Positions 36,341-44,605 of a DNA stretch of 52,444 nt are shown here, piece after piece. This DNA is from an uncultured Alphaproteobacteria bacterium (lineage in GTDB: Bacteria; Pseudomonadota; Alphaproteobacteria; Caulobacterales; Parvularculaceae): contig CADEDN010000020.1 of the NCBI GenBank assembly GCA_902826095.1, positions 1 through 52,444 on the forward strand. The letters run 5' to 3'. A program made the translations under genes and the position numbers. Positions within the stretch are counted from its first letter, which is position 1. Every line of letters starts with the position of its first letter. Under the pieces are notes generated by a model that was not told the origin of the DNA, did not search any database, and saw only the letters and a list, made by a program, of their open reading frames with translations.

Positions 36341-37543
36341 TCAGATTTCCCGCGTCATGAACATCGAATTCGGATCGAGCTTGTAGTCGGCGAACGGGCC
36401 GCATTCGACAAAACCGTGCCGCGCATAAAGCGCGCGCGCCGGCGCGAAATAGTCCTGCGAGCCGGTTTCAAGGCTGAGGCGCCTCATGCCGCGCGCGCGC
36501 GCCGTCGCAACGATCTTTTCGAGCAATGCCCCGCCGACTCCGCGCCGACGCGCCGTCTTCGCCGTATGCATCGATTTTATCTCGCCGTGGTCGGAGCTGA
36601 TCGATTTCAAGGCGCCGACGCCCATCAAGACCTCGCCGTCCCAGGCTGACCAGAACGACATGTCCGGCGCCTTCAGCCGGTTGTTATCAAACACATGACA
36701 GCTCCCGGGCGGCGATATTTTGTTGTTCATCTCGACATGGTGATTGAGCATCGCGGCGACCTGCGGGTCGTCAAGACCGCCGTCGGCGATCGCGACATTG
36801 GCGATCGCCGTCATTGGTCCAACCTTCGGCCGGGCGGCGAAATGAGTCTTCTCCGTGACGCGAAGGCCGATTTCCCTTGCTTTCGCGCGCTGGTCCGCTG
36901 GCGCCGTCTTCGCAAGCGCATCGGACCATGAGCCGGTGAGCCGCATCGCCGGATGCGCTTCGACGCGGGCCAGCCATGCGCAGGTTTTCGGCCAGCGCGC
37001 CGCGTCCGGCGTCCAGCGCGCATAGGCAAGACCCTTGAACATGACCGCGACCGAAATATCCGCAAGCCCGAACGGGCCGGCCAAATACCCTTCCGCCGGC
37101 GCGGCGCTCTCCAGATAAACCATGATCTCGACGACCTCGGTCTCGAGGAGCCGGCTGAACGCGTCGAGATCGCGCGGGCGCCCGAAGATCGCCGGCGCGA
37201 CGACGACGGCGCCGAAGCCTCTCCACACGAACACGTCGCCCATGCGGGTGTCGGCGTATTCCTCAAGCCAGCGCGCCCGTCCGCGCGCGCCGGCCGTCGC
37301 CGGCAGGATCGAAGGCTGCGGATAGATCTCTTCGAGATATTGCGCGATGATGGATGAATCCGACAACACGATGTCGCCGTCGATCATGATTGGAATGCGC
37401 CGCAGCGGCGAGAGCTTTGAGAATTCGTCATTCCCATGGAACGGCACGATCGGATCGATCTCAAAGGGAATTCCCTTGATTGTCAGGATGACGAGGATCT
37501 TGCGAACATAGGGAGAGACGGTGTTACCGATGATGGTGATCAT
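36341..37543 (-). CDS. GST-like / GNAT acetyltransferase fusion protein
   Basis: One open frame of 400 residues joins two enzymes. Residues about 1-240 are a glutathione S-transferase (thioredoxin fold with [10 protein letters not shown] and S10 as possible catalytic serine, [22 protein letters not shown], then the helical domain with [14 protein letters not shown]). Residues about 244-400 are a GNAT acetyltransferase (acetyl-CoA loop [13 protein letters not shown], then [24 protein letters not shown]). M244 could once have been the start of a separate GNAT gene. Substrates are unknown. It is flanked tightly by an NTF2-like gene and acpS. Confidence 0.83.
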   Translation of the reverse strand: MITIIGNTVSPYVRKILVILTIKGIPFEIDPIVPFHGNDEFSKLSPLRRIPIMIDGDIVLSDSSIIAQYLEEIYPQPSILPATAGARGRARWLEEYADTRMGDVFVWRGFGAVVVAPAIFGRPRDLDAFSRLLETEVVEIMVYLESAAPAEGYLAGPFGLADISVAVMFKGLAYARWTPDAARWPKTCAWLARVEAHPAMRLTGSWSDALAKTAPADQRAKAREIGLRVTEKTHFAARPKVGPMTAIANVAIADGGLDDPQVAAMLNHHVEMNNKISPPGSCHVFDNNRLKAPDMSFWSAWDGEVLMGVGALKSISSDHGEIKSMHTAKTARRRGVGGALLEKIVATARARGMRRLSLETGSQDYFAPARALYARHGFVECGPFADYKLDPNSMFMTREI

Positions 37544-37555
37544 GACCCGCCCCCC

Positions 37556-37903
37556 TCAGCGGACAAAGTCGCAGCGAACGATCAGCCCGTCGCTCATTGT
37601 ATAGATCGCGATCACGTCGAACGGCTCCGATGTCGGGCTGCGACTTACGCGCTCATGGTCAACGACATATCGGCCGAAAGCGCTGCGATGCATGACTTCC
37701 GTGCGGTTCGCGGGATATTGCGCGAACACCTCTTGATATCGGCGGCGAATTGCATCCCTGCCGCGCTGCAGATTCTCCGAATGGAGATCGCCATGCACGG
37801 CGTCCGGCGCGAAAAAGGAAGCAAATCCGGCGGCGTCGCGTGCATTGTAAGCCAGCACCAGCCGATCGATGATTGCTTCGTTGGAAGATTTCGACTGCGC
37901 CAT
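37556..37903 (-). CDS. NTF2/SnoaL-like protein
   Basis: This is a 115-residue protein of the NTF2-like fold (AIIDRLVLAYNARDAAGFASFFAPDAV, then GRDAIRRRYQEVFAQYP and a beta-rich end). Members include small isomerases, hydrolases and ligand-binding proteins; the function here cannot be assigned. The ATG directly follows the pdxJ stop (TGA ATG), so translation is probably coupled, and the GST-GNAT gene begins 12 bp later. Confidence 0.82.
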   Translation of the reverse strand: MAQSKSSNEAIIDRLVLAYNARDAAGFASFFAPDAVHGDLHSENLQRGRDAIRRRYQEVFAQYPANRTEVMHRSAFGRYVVDHERVSRSPTSEPFDVIAIYTMSDGLIVRCDFVR

Positions 37904-38656
37904 TCAATACAGCCCTCCCGTCCGCGCGTCCGCCATCAGCCTCTTCATCTCCTTGACGCTTTCGGCAAGCCCCATGAACAGAGCCTCGCCAACGAGGAAA
38001 TGGCCGATATTCAATTCCGCCAGTTCCGGGATCGCCGCGACGGGCTGCACGTTGTGAAACGTCAGCCCATGACCGGCGTGAACTTCAAGGCCGATCCTGT
38101 CTGCAAGCATGGCGGCCTTGCGGATCAAATCGAGTTCATGGCTGATGCGGTCCGGGCGCGTCGACGCGCATGCTTCATGATAGGCGCCCGTGTGGATCTC
38201 GACGACCGGCGCCTGAACGCGCTTCGCCCATTCGATCTGGCGTTCGTCGGGATCGATGAAAAGCGAAACGCGGACGCCGAGATCGTTGAGGCGCGCGACA
38301 AAGGGCGCGATGAAATTGTGCTGGCCCGCGACGTCGAGCCCGCCTTCGGTCGTCCGCTCATGCCGGTTTTCCGGGACGATGCAGCAGGCGTGCGGACGGA
38401 TTTCTTCGACGAGTTTCGCCATTTCCGCCGTCGCCGCCATTTCAAAATTCAGCGGCAGCGGAATCTCCTCCTTCAGACGCCGCATGTCGCCGTCTCGGAT
38501 ATGGCGCCGGTCCTCACGCAAATGCGCGGTGATCCCGTCGGCGCCGGCGCTCATCGCAAGCTCCGCGGCGCGCAATGGGTCAGGATGCGCGCCGCCGCGC
38601 GCGTTCCTGATGGTCGCGACATGGTCGATGTTGACGCCGAGGCGAAGGGGTTTCAT
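37904..38656 (-). CDS. pdxJ: Pyridoxine 5'-phosphate synthase
   Basis: PdxJ makes pyridoxine 5'-phosphate from deoxyxylulose 5-phosphate and 3-amino-2-oxopropyl phosphate, on the way to PLP. The protein is 250 residues from the ATG at 38656, which overlaps the pyrE stop by 4 bp (ATGA). [51 protein letters not shown] and [11 protein letters not shown] are diagnostic. An upstream extension to 38737 would overlap pyrE and is not needed. Confidence 0.96.
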   Translation of the reverse strand: MKPLRLGVNIDHVATIRNARGGAHPDPLRAAELAMSAGADGITAHLREDRRHIRDGDMRRLKEEIPLPLNFEMAATAEMAKLVEEIRPHACCIVPENRHERTTEGGLDVAGQHNFIAPFVARLNDLGVRVSLFIDPDERQIEWAKRVQAPVVEIHTGAYHEACASTRPDRISHELDLIRKAAMLADRIGLEVHAGHGLTFHNVQPVAAIPELAELNIGHFLVGEALFMGLAESVKEMKRLMADARTGGLY

Positions 38657-39246
38657 GCGGATTGACTGATCCCCCGGCTGCCCGGTTTCACCGCCGGAAT
38701 TTTCGCCAGATGCGCCGGCAATTGGTCCGCCGGCCACGCGTCAACCTGCAATTCCGCGAGCGCAATGAGCGGCACGTCGAAATCCGTCTTGCCGCCCGAA
38801 CGATCGATGAAGCAGGCGAGCGCGACAACATCGCCGCCCGTCTTTCTCACGGCGTCGACGCACTCGCGCGCCGAAAGCCCGGTCGACACGATGTCCTCGA
38901 CGACGAGCACTCTTGCGCCTTTGGGCACGGCGAAACCGCGCCGCAGCTGAAATTCGCCGTCGACGCGCTCGACGAACATGAACGGGACTTTCAGCCAGCG
39001 CGCCGTTTCATATCCGTAGATGATCGCGCCCATCGCCGGCGAGATCACATAGTCGATCTTCCCGCCGATCGCCGCCGTCGCTTTCGCGGCGAGCGCCCGG
39101 CAGAGCCGTTCCGTGCGGTCAGGATGCATCGAGACGATCGATTTGTTGAGATAAGTGTCGCTGTGCAGTCCTGAGGACAGGATGAAATGCCCGCGCATCA
39201 ACGCGCCCGCTTCCTCGAATTCCCTCAAGACGTCAGCGGTCTTCAT
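38653..39246 (-). CDS. pyrE: Orotate phosphoribosyltransferase
   Basis: PyrE joins orotate to PRPP to give orotidine 5'-phosphate in pyrimidine synthesis. The protein is 197 residues from the ATG at 39246. The PRPP-binding loop is [14 protein letters not shown], and [17 protein letters not shown] is the N-terminal motif. It overlaps the 3' end of rsh by 14 bp and the start of pdxJ by 4 bp. Confidence 0.95.
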   Translation of the reverse strand: MKTADVLREFEEAGALMRGHFILSSGLHSDTYLNKSIVSMHPDRTERLCRALAAKATAAIGGKIDYVISPAMGAIIYGYETARWLKVPFMFVERVDGEFQLRRGFAVPKGARVLVVEDIVSTGLSARECVDAVRKTGGDVVALACFIDRSGGKTDFDVPLIALAELQVDAWPADQLPAHLAKIPAVKPGSRGISQSA

Positions 39247-41662
39247 TCTTCGGCCTTTCATTGCGCTCCGCCGACAGCACATGCGCCGACGCGCGAAGCC
39301 CGGCGAGCATCTGCTCGAGCTGCTTCAAATCCTTTACGACGATGTCGATGAAGAGTTCGACGAAATCCGGCGACTTGTTGTCAAGCTTGATGTTGGCGAT
39401 CGAAACGCCGTAGCGCGCGATGATGCCGGCGACATCGGAAAGCACGCCGATCTCGTTCCTGACGGTCACGGTGATTTTCGCGTAGGCGATGTGGTTTTCC
39501 TTGTCGCGCCATTTGAGGTCGTACCATTCGCCTTGTTCAGGATCGTCCGCGTCGAGCGAGGAACAGTCGATCGCATGAACGGTGATCTGATCCTCGCTCG
39601 GGACGCCGACAATGCGTTCGCCAGGGATCGGCGCGCATGAGCGGCACATCACCACGACGGCGCGCGGGGGAAGCCCTTCGATCGCCAGCCTCGGCTTGAA
39701 CGCCGCCATGCCGGCGGCGCGAATTTCGCCTTCCTTTTCATGGCTGGCGCCGGGATAGACCGCCTCGACGAGATCGTTGACCGAAAGATCGCCGCGCCCG
39801 ACCTTGGCGAAGACGTCTTCGACGGTCTTTTCGCCGAGCTTGGCGAGCGCGGCGCGGATCGCTTTCGGGGAGAGTTCCAGCTGGGCGCCCGTAAAGACGT
39901 TTTCCGCCATCGTCCGCCCGAGCTCGACATGCTCCGCATGCTGCATTTTCTTGACGCGGCGGCGGATGGCCGAGCGCGCGCGGCCGGTGATCGCCATCGA
40001 TTCCCATTCCGGCGGCACCGTCGCCTTGTCCGAGCGCAAGACCAGGACGACGTCGCCGTTCTTCAGGGGGGTCCGGAGCGGTTTTGAAACGCCGTTCACC
40101 TTGACGCCGATGCAGGTGTCGCCGACGTCGGTGTGGACCGTGTAGGCGAAGTCGAGCGCCGTCGCGCCTTTGGGGAGCGCGATGACGCGTCCTTTCGGCG
40201 TGAAGCAGAAAACCTGGTCCTGGAACAGTTCGAGCTTGGCGTAGCGAAGCGCTTCTTCCGGGTCCTCGCCCTGCTGGAACATCTCGACCAGCCGGCGCGG
40301 CGTCTCATAGGGATCATATTGCCCGGGCGCGATGATCTCGACCGATGATCGCGCGCCGGACTTTTCCTTGTATTGCCAATGCGCGGCGACGCCGCGCTCG
40401 GCGGTCTCGTGCATTTCGCGCGTCCTGATCTGGATCTCGATGCGCTGCCGGCCGCCGTCGGCGCGCGGCGGACCGATCACGGCGGTGTGGATCGAACGGT
40501 AATTGTTCGGCTTTTGCGCGGAGATGTAGTCGTCGAACTCGGTCGGGATCATCCGCCAGCTCGTGTGAATGACGCCAAGCGCGCGATAGCAGTCTTCAAC
40601 CGTGTCGACGACGACACGAAACGCGTAAATGTCAGCGATTTCGTCGAAAGAGACGCTCTTCGTCGCCATCTTGCGCCAGATCGAATAGGGGCGCTTCTCG
40701 CGGCTGTGCACTTCCGCCTTGATCCCGGCGGCGGCGAGTTTATCGCGCAGCTCGGTCGCAAGGTGCACGACGCCGCGCCCGATATGCCGTTCAAGTTCCT
40801 CAAGCCTCGCGGTGATCGTCTCGAACGCCTGCGGCGAGAGCTCCTTGAAAGCGATGTCTTCCAGTTCGTCGCGAAAACGCTGCACGCCGATGCGCCCGGC
40901 GAGCGGCGCGTAGATTTCCATCGTCTCAAGCGCGACCTTGCGGCGTTTCTCCGCGTCGGCGACGTAGTGCAGCGTGCGCATGTTGTGCAGCCGGTCCGCG
41001 AGCTTGACGAGCAGCACGCGCACATCCTCAGCCATCGCGACGACGAGTTTTCTGAAATTTTCGGCCTGCTTGGAGGCCTCGGATTTCAACTCGATTTTTG
41101 AAAGCTTGGTGACGCCGTCGACAAGGCTCGCGACCTCAGCGCCAAAACGCCGGCGAATTTCGTCGACGGTCACGTCCGTATCCTCGACGACATCGTGCAG
41201 CAGCGCGGTCGCAACCGTCGCCGGGTCCGCCTTGAGGTCGGTGAGGATCGCCGCGACGCCGAGCGGATGCACGAAATAGGGGTCGCCCGATTTCCGCGTC
41301 TGTCCGCCATGCGCTTTCATCGAGAAGACGTAAGCGCGATTGAGGATGCGTTCGTCGACCTGCGGGTCATAGGCGCGGACGCGGTCGACAAGTTCGTGCT
41401 GGCGGATCAGGTGACCGGTCGCCGCCTTCGCCGTCTCCTTTGCGTGCGGAGAAGCCTCTGTTTTCGGCGTTTCGTCTTGCGATCGGTGAGCGCCAGCTTG
41501 CGCCGCGAGGCCGCCCGCTGGGAGACTTTTTTCCGGAGCTGCCGCATCCGTGTCTTGCGCATGGTCCGCGTCGCGCGCCTTTACGCTCTTCCTGACGGAA
41601 CGCCCTTTGTCGCCGACCCGATCAGCGCGGGAATGTTTTGCGTCGCCACCCTCATCGGCCAT
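39233..41662 (-). CDS. rsh: Bifunctional (p)ppGpp synthetase/hydrolase
   Basis: This is the single long RelA/SpoT homolog usual in alphaproteobacteria, controlling the stringent response. The order is: HD hydrolase (GGQTRKSGDPYFVHPLGVA, ALLHDVVEDT with H156/D157), synthetase (IYAFRVVVDTVEDCYRALG, DDYISAQKPNNYRSIHT), TGS (RVIALPKGATALDFAYTVHT) and a C-terminal ACT domain (VRNEIGVLSDVAGIIARYGV). At 809 residues it is longer than usual: the first ~84 residues form a charged Ala/Asp/Lys-rich tail before HLIRQHELVDRVRAYD, where related proteins begin. No closer start codon is evident. It follows rpoZ by 59 bp. Confidence 0.95.
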   Translation of the reverse strand: MADEGGDAKHSRADRVGDKGRSVRKSVKARDADHAQDTDAAAPEKSLPAGGLAAQAGAHRSQDETPKTEASPHAKETAKAATGHLIRQHELVDRVRAYDPQVDERILNRAYVFSMKAHGGQTRKSGDPYFVHPLGVAAILTDLKADPATVATALLHDVVEDTDVTVDEIRRRFGAEVASLVDGVTKLSKIELKSEASKQAENFRKLVVAMAEDVRVLLVKLADRLHNMRTLHYVADAEKRRKVALETMEIYAPLAGRIGVQRFRDELEDIAFKELSPQAFETITARLEELERHIGRGVVHLATELRDKLAAAGIKAEVHSREKRPYSIWRKMATKSVSFDEIADIYAFRVVVDTVEDCYRALGVIHTSWRMIPTEFDDYISAQKPNNYRSIHTAVIGPPRADGGRQRIEIQIRTREMHETAERGVAAHWQYKEKSGARSSVEIIAPGQYDPYETPRRLVEMFQQGEDPEEALRYAKLELFQDQVFCFTPKGRVIALPKGATALDFAYTVHTDVGDTCIGVKVNGVSKPLRTPLKNGDVVLVLRSDKATVPPEWESMAITGRARSAIRRRVKKMQHAEHVELGRTMAENVFTGAQLELSPKAIRAALAKLGEKTVEDVFAKVGRGDLSVNDLVEAVYPGASHEKEGEIRAAGMAAFKPRLAIEGLPPRAVVVMCRSCAPIPGERIVGVPSEDQITVHAIDCSSLDADDPEQGEWYDLKWRDKENHIAYAKITVTVRNEIGVLSDVAGIIARYGVSIANIKLDNKSPDFVELFIDIVVKDLKQLEQMLAGLRASAHVLSAERNERPKNEDR

Positions 41663-41721
41663 TGCGGCTGAACGCGCCTCCTTAGCGCGGCGCCCGTCCT
41701 CATTTCGCGCGCCGCCGGGCG

Positions 41722-42087
41722 TCAGCCCTTCGGCAAAGATTGCGGCGTCGTCATTCCGGCCGCCTTGATCTGCTGCAGGAATTCTTCCTGGCTGGTGCGG
41801 TCAAATTCCGGCGAATCGGCTTTCTCAAGCACGGCTTCGCCGCCCGCTTCCTCTTCGACGTTGAACTGTTTTTGCAGCGAGGTCACGAGGTCTTCGCGAA
41901 GGTCGTCTGGCGTCAAGCCGCCGTCGGCGATCTCGCGTAACGCGACGACCGGATTCTTGTCATTGTCGCGATCAACCGTGAGGGGCGCCCCGGAGGTCAG
42001 CACCCGCGCCCGGTGGGCGGCGAGGAGGACGAGGTCAAACCGGTTCGGCACCTGCTCAACGCAGTCTTCGACGGTGACACGGGCCAT
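41722..42087 (-). CDS. rpoZ: RNA polymerase omega subunit
   Basis: Omega helps assemble RNA polymerase and forms part of a ppGpp binding site, which fits its place before rsh. The protein is 121 residues from the ATG at 42087 (GAGGAG 7 nt upstream). The N-terminal fold is typical ([23 protein letters not shown] in part, [14 protein letters not shown]). The C-terminal ~50 residues are an acidic alphaproteobacterial tail. Confidence 0.95.
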   Translation of the reverse strand: MARVTVEDCVEQVPNRFDLVLLAAHRARVLTSGAPLTVDRDNDKNPVVALREIADGGLTPDDLREDLVTSLQKQFNVEEEAGGEAVLEKADSPEFDRTSQEEFLQQIKAAGMTTPQSLPKG

Positions 42088-42189
42088 TAAAGTCTCCTCA
42101 AAGGTCGATTTGCGGGCCGGCGCGGCGCCCGGCGACGTGAGGGCAGATAGCGGCCCGCCGGGCAAAAAACAACTGTTGCACCGCAATAA

Positions 42190-42684
42190 TCAGGCGGCAA
42201 GGGGGCTCGCCGTGACCTTTTCGAGAGCCAGCAACATCTGCCGCGCTGTCCGGCCGGTAGCGGGACAAACCCAGTCAGGTGCGATGTCGCAAAGCGGCGC
42301 GAGCACGAAATCCCGGTGCGCGATCGACGGGTGCGGCAGGACGACAAAGTTTCCGCGGTCCTGTTTGCGGACCTCCCGGCGGTAGGCGAGGAGATCGAGA
42401 TCAAGCGTTCGCGGCGCATTCTTGTTGCCGCGCCGCCTCCCGAAGGCGGCCTCAATCGCATGGAGGTCGGCCAGTAGCTCCTCGGGCGGCGGCGCATCAG
42501 CCAGCAAGACCGCTGCGTTCACGAAGGGGGGATCGGATGGATCAGGCCATGCCGCCGAGCGGTAAAATCGCGAAACCTGCGTGACCGCGCCAATTTGGCC
42601 TAGTGCGCGGATGGCGAGGCTCAGCACCTCCTGCGGCGACGCGCCGCAAAATGCCAGACTTGATCCTAATCCCAAGAGAATCAT
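42190..42684 (-). CDS. folK: 2-amino-4-hydroxy-6-hydroxymethyldihydropteridine pyrophosphokinase
   Basis: FolK adds pyrophosphate to the pterin in folate synthesis. The protein is 164 residues. LGLGSSL, FVNAAV, APRTLDLDLLAY and LPHPSIAHRDFVLAPL are the family signature. It is divergent from the NYN-domain gene with 70 bp between, and 102 bp before rpoZ. The folate made here is the cofactor for both the sarcosine oxidase and glycine cleavage systems. Confidence 0.94.
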   Translation of the reverse strand: MILLGLGSSLAFCGASPQEVLSLAIRALGQIGAVTQVSRFYRSAAWPDPSDPPFVNAAVLLADAPPPEELLADLHAIEAAFGRRRGNKNAPRTLDLDLLAYRREVRKQDRGNFVVLPHPSIAHRDFVLAPLCDIAPDWVCPATGRTARQMLLALEKVTASPLAA

Positions 42685-42754
42685 GTATTTAGATTACGTC
42701 CACTAGCGATACGGCGAATTTTGGTCGGGCGTCGCATATTCACCAGAGGCTACT

Positions 42755-43399
42755 ATGACAACCTTCCTCGGCCTTCGCGATACCGAAAAAACGGCCCTCT
42801 TCATCGACGGCGCCAATTTATATAAAGCCGCAAGAGCGCTCGGATTTGACATGGATTACAAAAGCTTGCTCGCCAAATCTAGAGCATCGTGCAAGCTGAT
42901 CAGAGCCTATTACTACACCGCCATGCAGGAGGACAAGGAACAGGATTACTCCCCGCTCCGACCGCTCGTCGACTGGCTCGACTATAATGGCTACACCATG
43001 GTGACGAAGACCGCGCGCGAATTTACCGACGCGATGGGGAAAAAACGCTTCAAGGGATCGATCGACATCGAACTTGCGGTCGACCTCATGAGCCTTGCGC
43101 CCAAGCTCGACCATATCGTGCTGTTCACCGGCAATGGCGATTTCAAGCGGGTGATCGAAGCTGTGCAGGCGCAGGCCGTCCGCGTCACCGTCGTCTCGAC
43201 GATCAAGTCGCAGCCGCCGATGGTGTCCGACGACCTTCGCCGTCAGGCTGACCGGTTCTTCGACCTCGCCGACCTTGAAAAGGAAATCGGCCGGACCGGC
43301 GGTCCGCCGAGAAAGCCGCGACCGACGCCCGCAACCACCGACGATGTCGAAGATGAATTTGACGGCGAATTTGAAGACGAATTTGAAGATGTGGATTGA
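42755..43399 (+). CDS. NYN-domain (LabA/DUF88-type) putative ribonuclease
   Basis: The product is 214 residues. Residues about 12-175 form a PIN-like NYN nuclease domain with the acidic residues in ALFIDGANLYKA, KGSIDIELAVDLM and LFTGNGDFKRVIE. Most relatives are thought to cut RNA, but function is not shown for this one. The last ~35 residues are a tail of Asp/Glu with the short repeat DEFDGEFEDEFEDVD, encoded by a tandem repeat of GAATTTGA. The uracil-DNA glycosylase gene follows within 20 bp. Confidence 0.88.
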   Translation: MTTFLGLRDTEKTALFIDGANLYKAARALGFDMDYKSLLAKSRASCKLIRAYYYTAMQEDKEQDYSPLRPLVDWLDYNGYTMVTKTAREFTDAMGKKRFKGSIDIELAVDLMSLAPKLDHIVLFTGNGDFKRVIEAVQAQAVRVTVVSTIKSQPPMVSDDLRRQADRFFDLADLEKEIGRTGGPPRKPRPTPATTDDVEDEFDGEFEDEFEDVD

Positions 43400-43417
43400 T
43401 CCGCGACTTTGGCGGTG

Positions 43418-44098
43418 ATGCGCGTCAATCCCATCGCGTCGGCGGAGATTTTGCAGGCCGAGCCGCCGCGCGACTGTCCGCTGTGCCCAAGGCTGTCGAA
43501 TTTCCGGACGGAAAACGCCGCAGCTCACGCGGATTATTTCAATGGTCCTGCGCCCTCCTTCGGGCTGCCGACAGCGCGCGTCCTCATTGTCGGCCTCGCG
43601 CCGGGGCTTCATGGCGCCAATCGCACCGGGCGCCCGTTCACCGGCGATTATGCGGGCGATCTCCTCTATGCGACGCTCGCGAAGTTCGGTTTCGCGGAAG
43701 GCGTCTACCTGGCAAGACCTGATGACGGCCTCACCCTCGTCGATGCGATGATCACCAATGCGGTCCGCTGCGCCCCGCCGGAAAACAAGCCGACGCCTGC
43801 CGAAATAAGGACTTGCAGGCTGTTTCTGCGAGGCCGGATCAACAGCCTTCCCGCGCTGCGGGTCATCGTCTGCCTCGGCCGCATAGCGCATGAGTCGACG
43901 CTCGCCGCGCTCGGCGTGAAGGCCAAGGATGCGCCCTTCGGTCATGGCGCGGAACACCATGTCGCGGACCGCCTCTCGCTATTCGACAGCTATCATTGCT
44001 CGCGTTACAACACGAACACCGGCCGATTGACCGAAGCCATGTTTGAGCAGGTATTTTCCGCGGTGAGGCGGCGATTGTCGGAACTCGGCTGCGCCTGA
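43418..44098 (+). CDS. Uracil-DNA glycosylase, family 5 (UDGb)
   Basis: This repair enzyme removes uracil and other deaminated bases from DNA and carries an iron-sulfur cluster. CPLC near the N-terminus and two later cysteines are the cluster ligands. The active-site segments GLAPGLHGANRTGRPFTGD and DSYHCSRYNTNTGRLT mark family 5 rather than 4. I prefer the ATG at 43418 (226 residues); a TTG at 43409 and a GTG at 43415 are in frame. It lies just after the NYN gene. Confidence 0.92.
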   Translation: MRVNPIASAEILQAEPPRDCPLCPRLSNFRTENAAAHADYFNGPAPSFGLPTARVLIVGLAPGLHGANRTGRPFTGDYAGDLLYATLAKFGFAEGVYLARPDDGLTLVDAMITNAVRCAPPENKPTPAEIRTCRLFLRGRINSLPALRVIVCLGRIAHESTLAALGVKAKDAPFGHGAEHHVADRLSLFDSYHCSRYNTNTGRLTEAMFEQVFSAVRRRLSELGCA

Positions 44099-44119
44099 AG
44101 AACTGGGTGACGGGAACAG

Positions 44120-44602
44120 GTGACCAGAAACTGGGGCATACAGCCTAAGGATGTCGCGTTCGCGCGCACGCGGCGCGCGCGCCCGATTCTGACGCTCAGC
44201 GTCACCGCGGTTTACGGGATCATCGGCGCCGCTCTCGCCGCCATCAGTTTTTCGGACGCGCGCACTATCCTGACCGGTTTGTTCCGCGGCCTCTCGCTCG
44301 CGCCGGCGATCATCGCGGCGGGCTTTGGATGCTGGGCGTATATCTACGTCGCCTGGCCGCGCTTCGCCGCGCAGTTTCATGGCGGCGACGAGTTCAGCGA
44401 TCTGCTGCGCTTTTATGCGCGCGCCGCCGTCGCCCTCATCTTGTTCCTGTTCGCGGCGAAATTCACGCAGATCATCTTCGGCGACACGATCGCCGGCGTG
44501 CTCCTATGCGTTTCGGGCGGCGCCGCCGCAGCCGCCGCCTTCCAGACCGTGATGACCTTTGTGCCCCCGGGGGCGTCGAACGAAGACGCCCCGAAAGCGT
44601 AG
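44120..44602 (+). CDS. Small integral membrane protein of unknown function
   Basis: The product is 160 residues with about four predicted membrane segments (LTLSVTAVYGIIGAALAAIS, LSLAPAIIAAGFGCWAYIYV, AAVALILFLFAAKFTQIIF, IAGVLLCVSGGAAAAAAFQT). I do not recognise the family. It starts with the GTG at 44120. It is 3 nt before the ABC exporter gene, so the two are probably cotranslated, and it may be a partner of that exporter; this is inference from position. Confidence 0.75.
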   Translation: MTRNWGIQPKDVAFARTRRARPILTLSVTAVYGIIGAALAAISFSDARTILTGLFRGLSLAPAIIAAGFGCWAYIYVAWPRFAAQFHGGDEFSDLLRFYARAAVALILFLFAAKFTQIIFGDTIAGVLLCVSGGAAAAAAFQTVMTFVPPGASNEDAPKA

Positions 44603-44605
44603 GTC

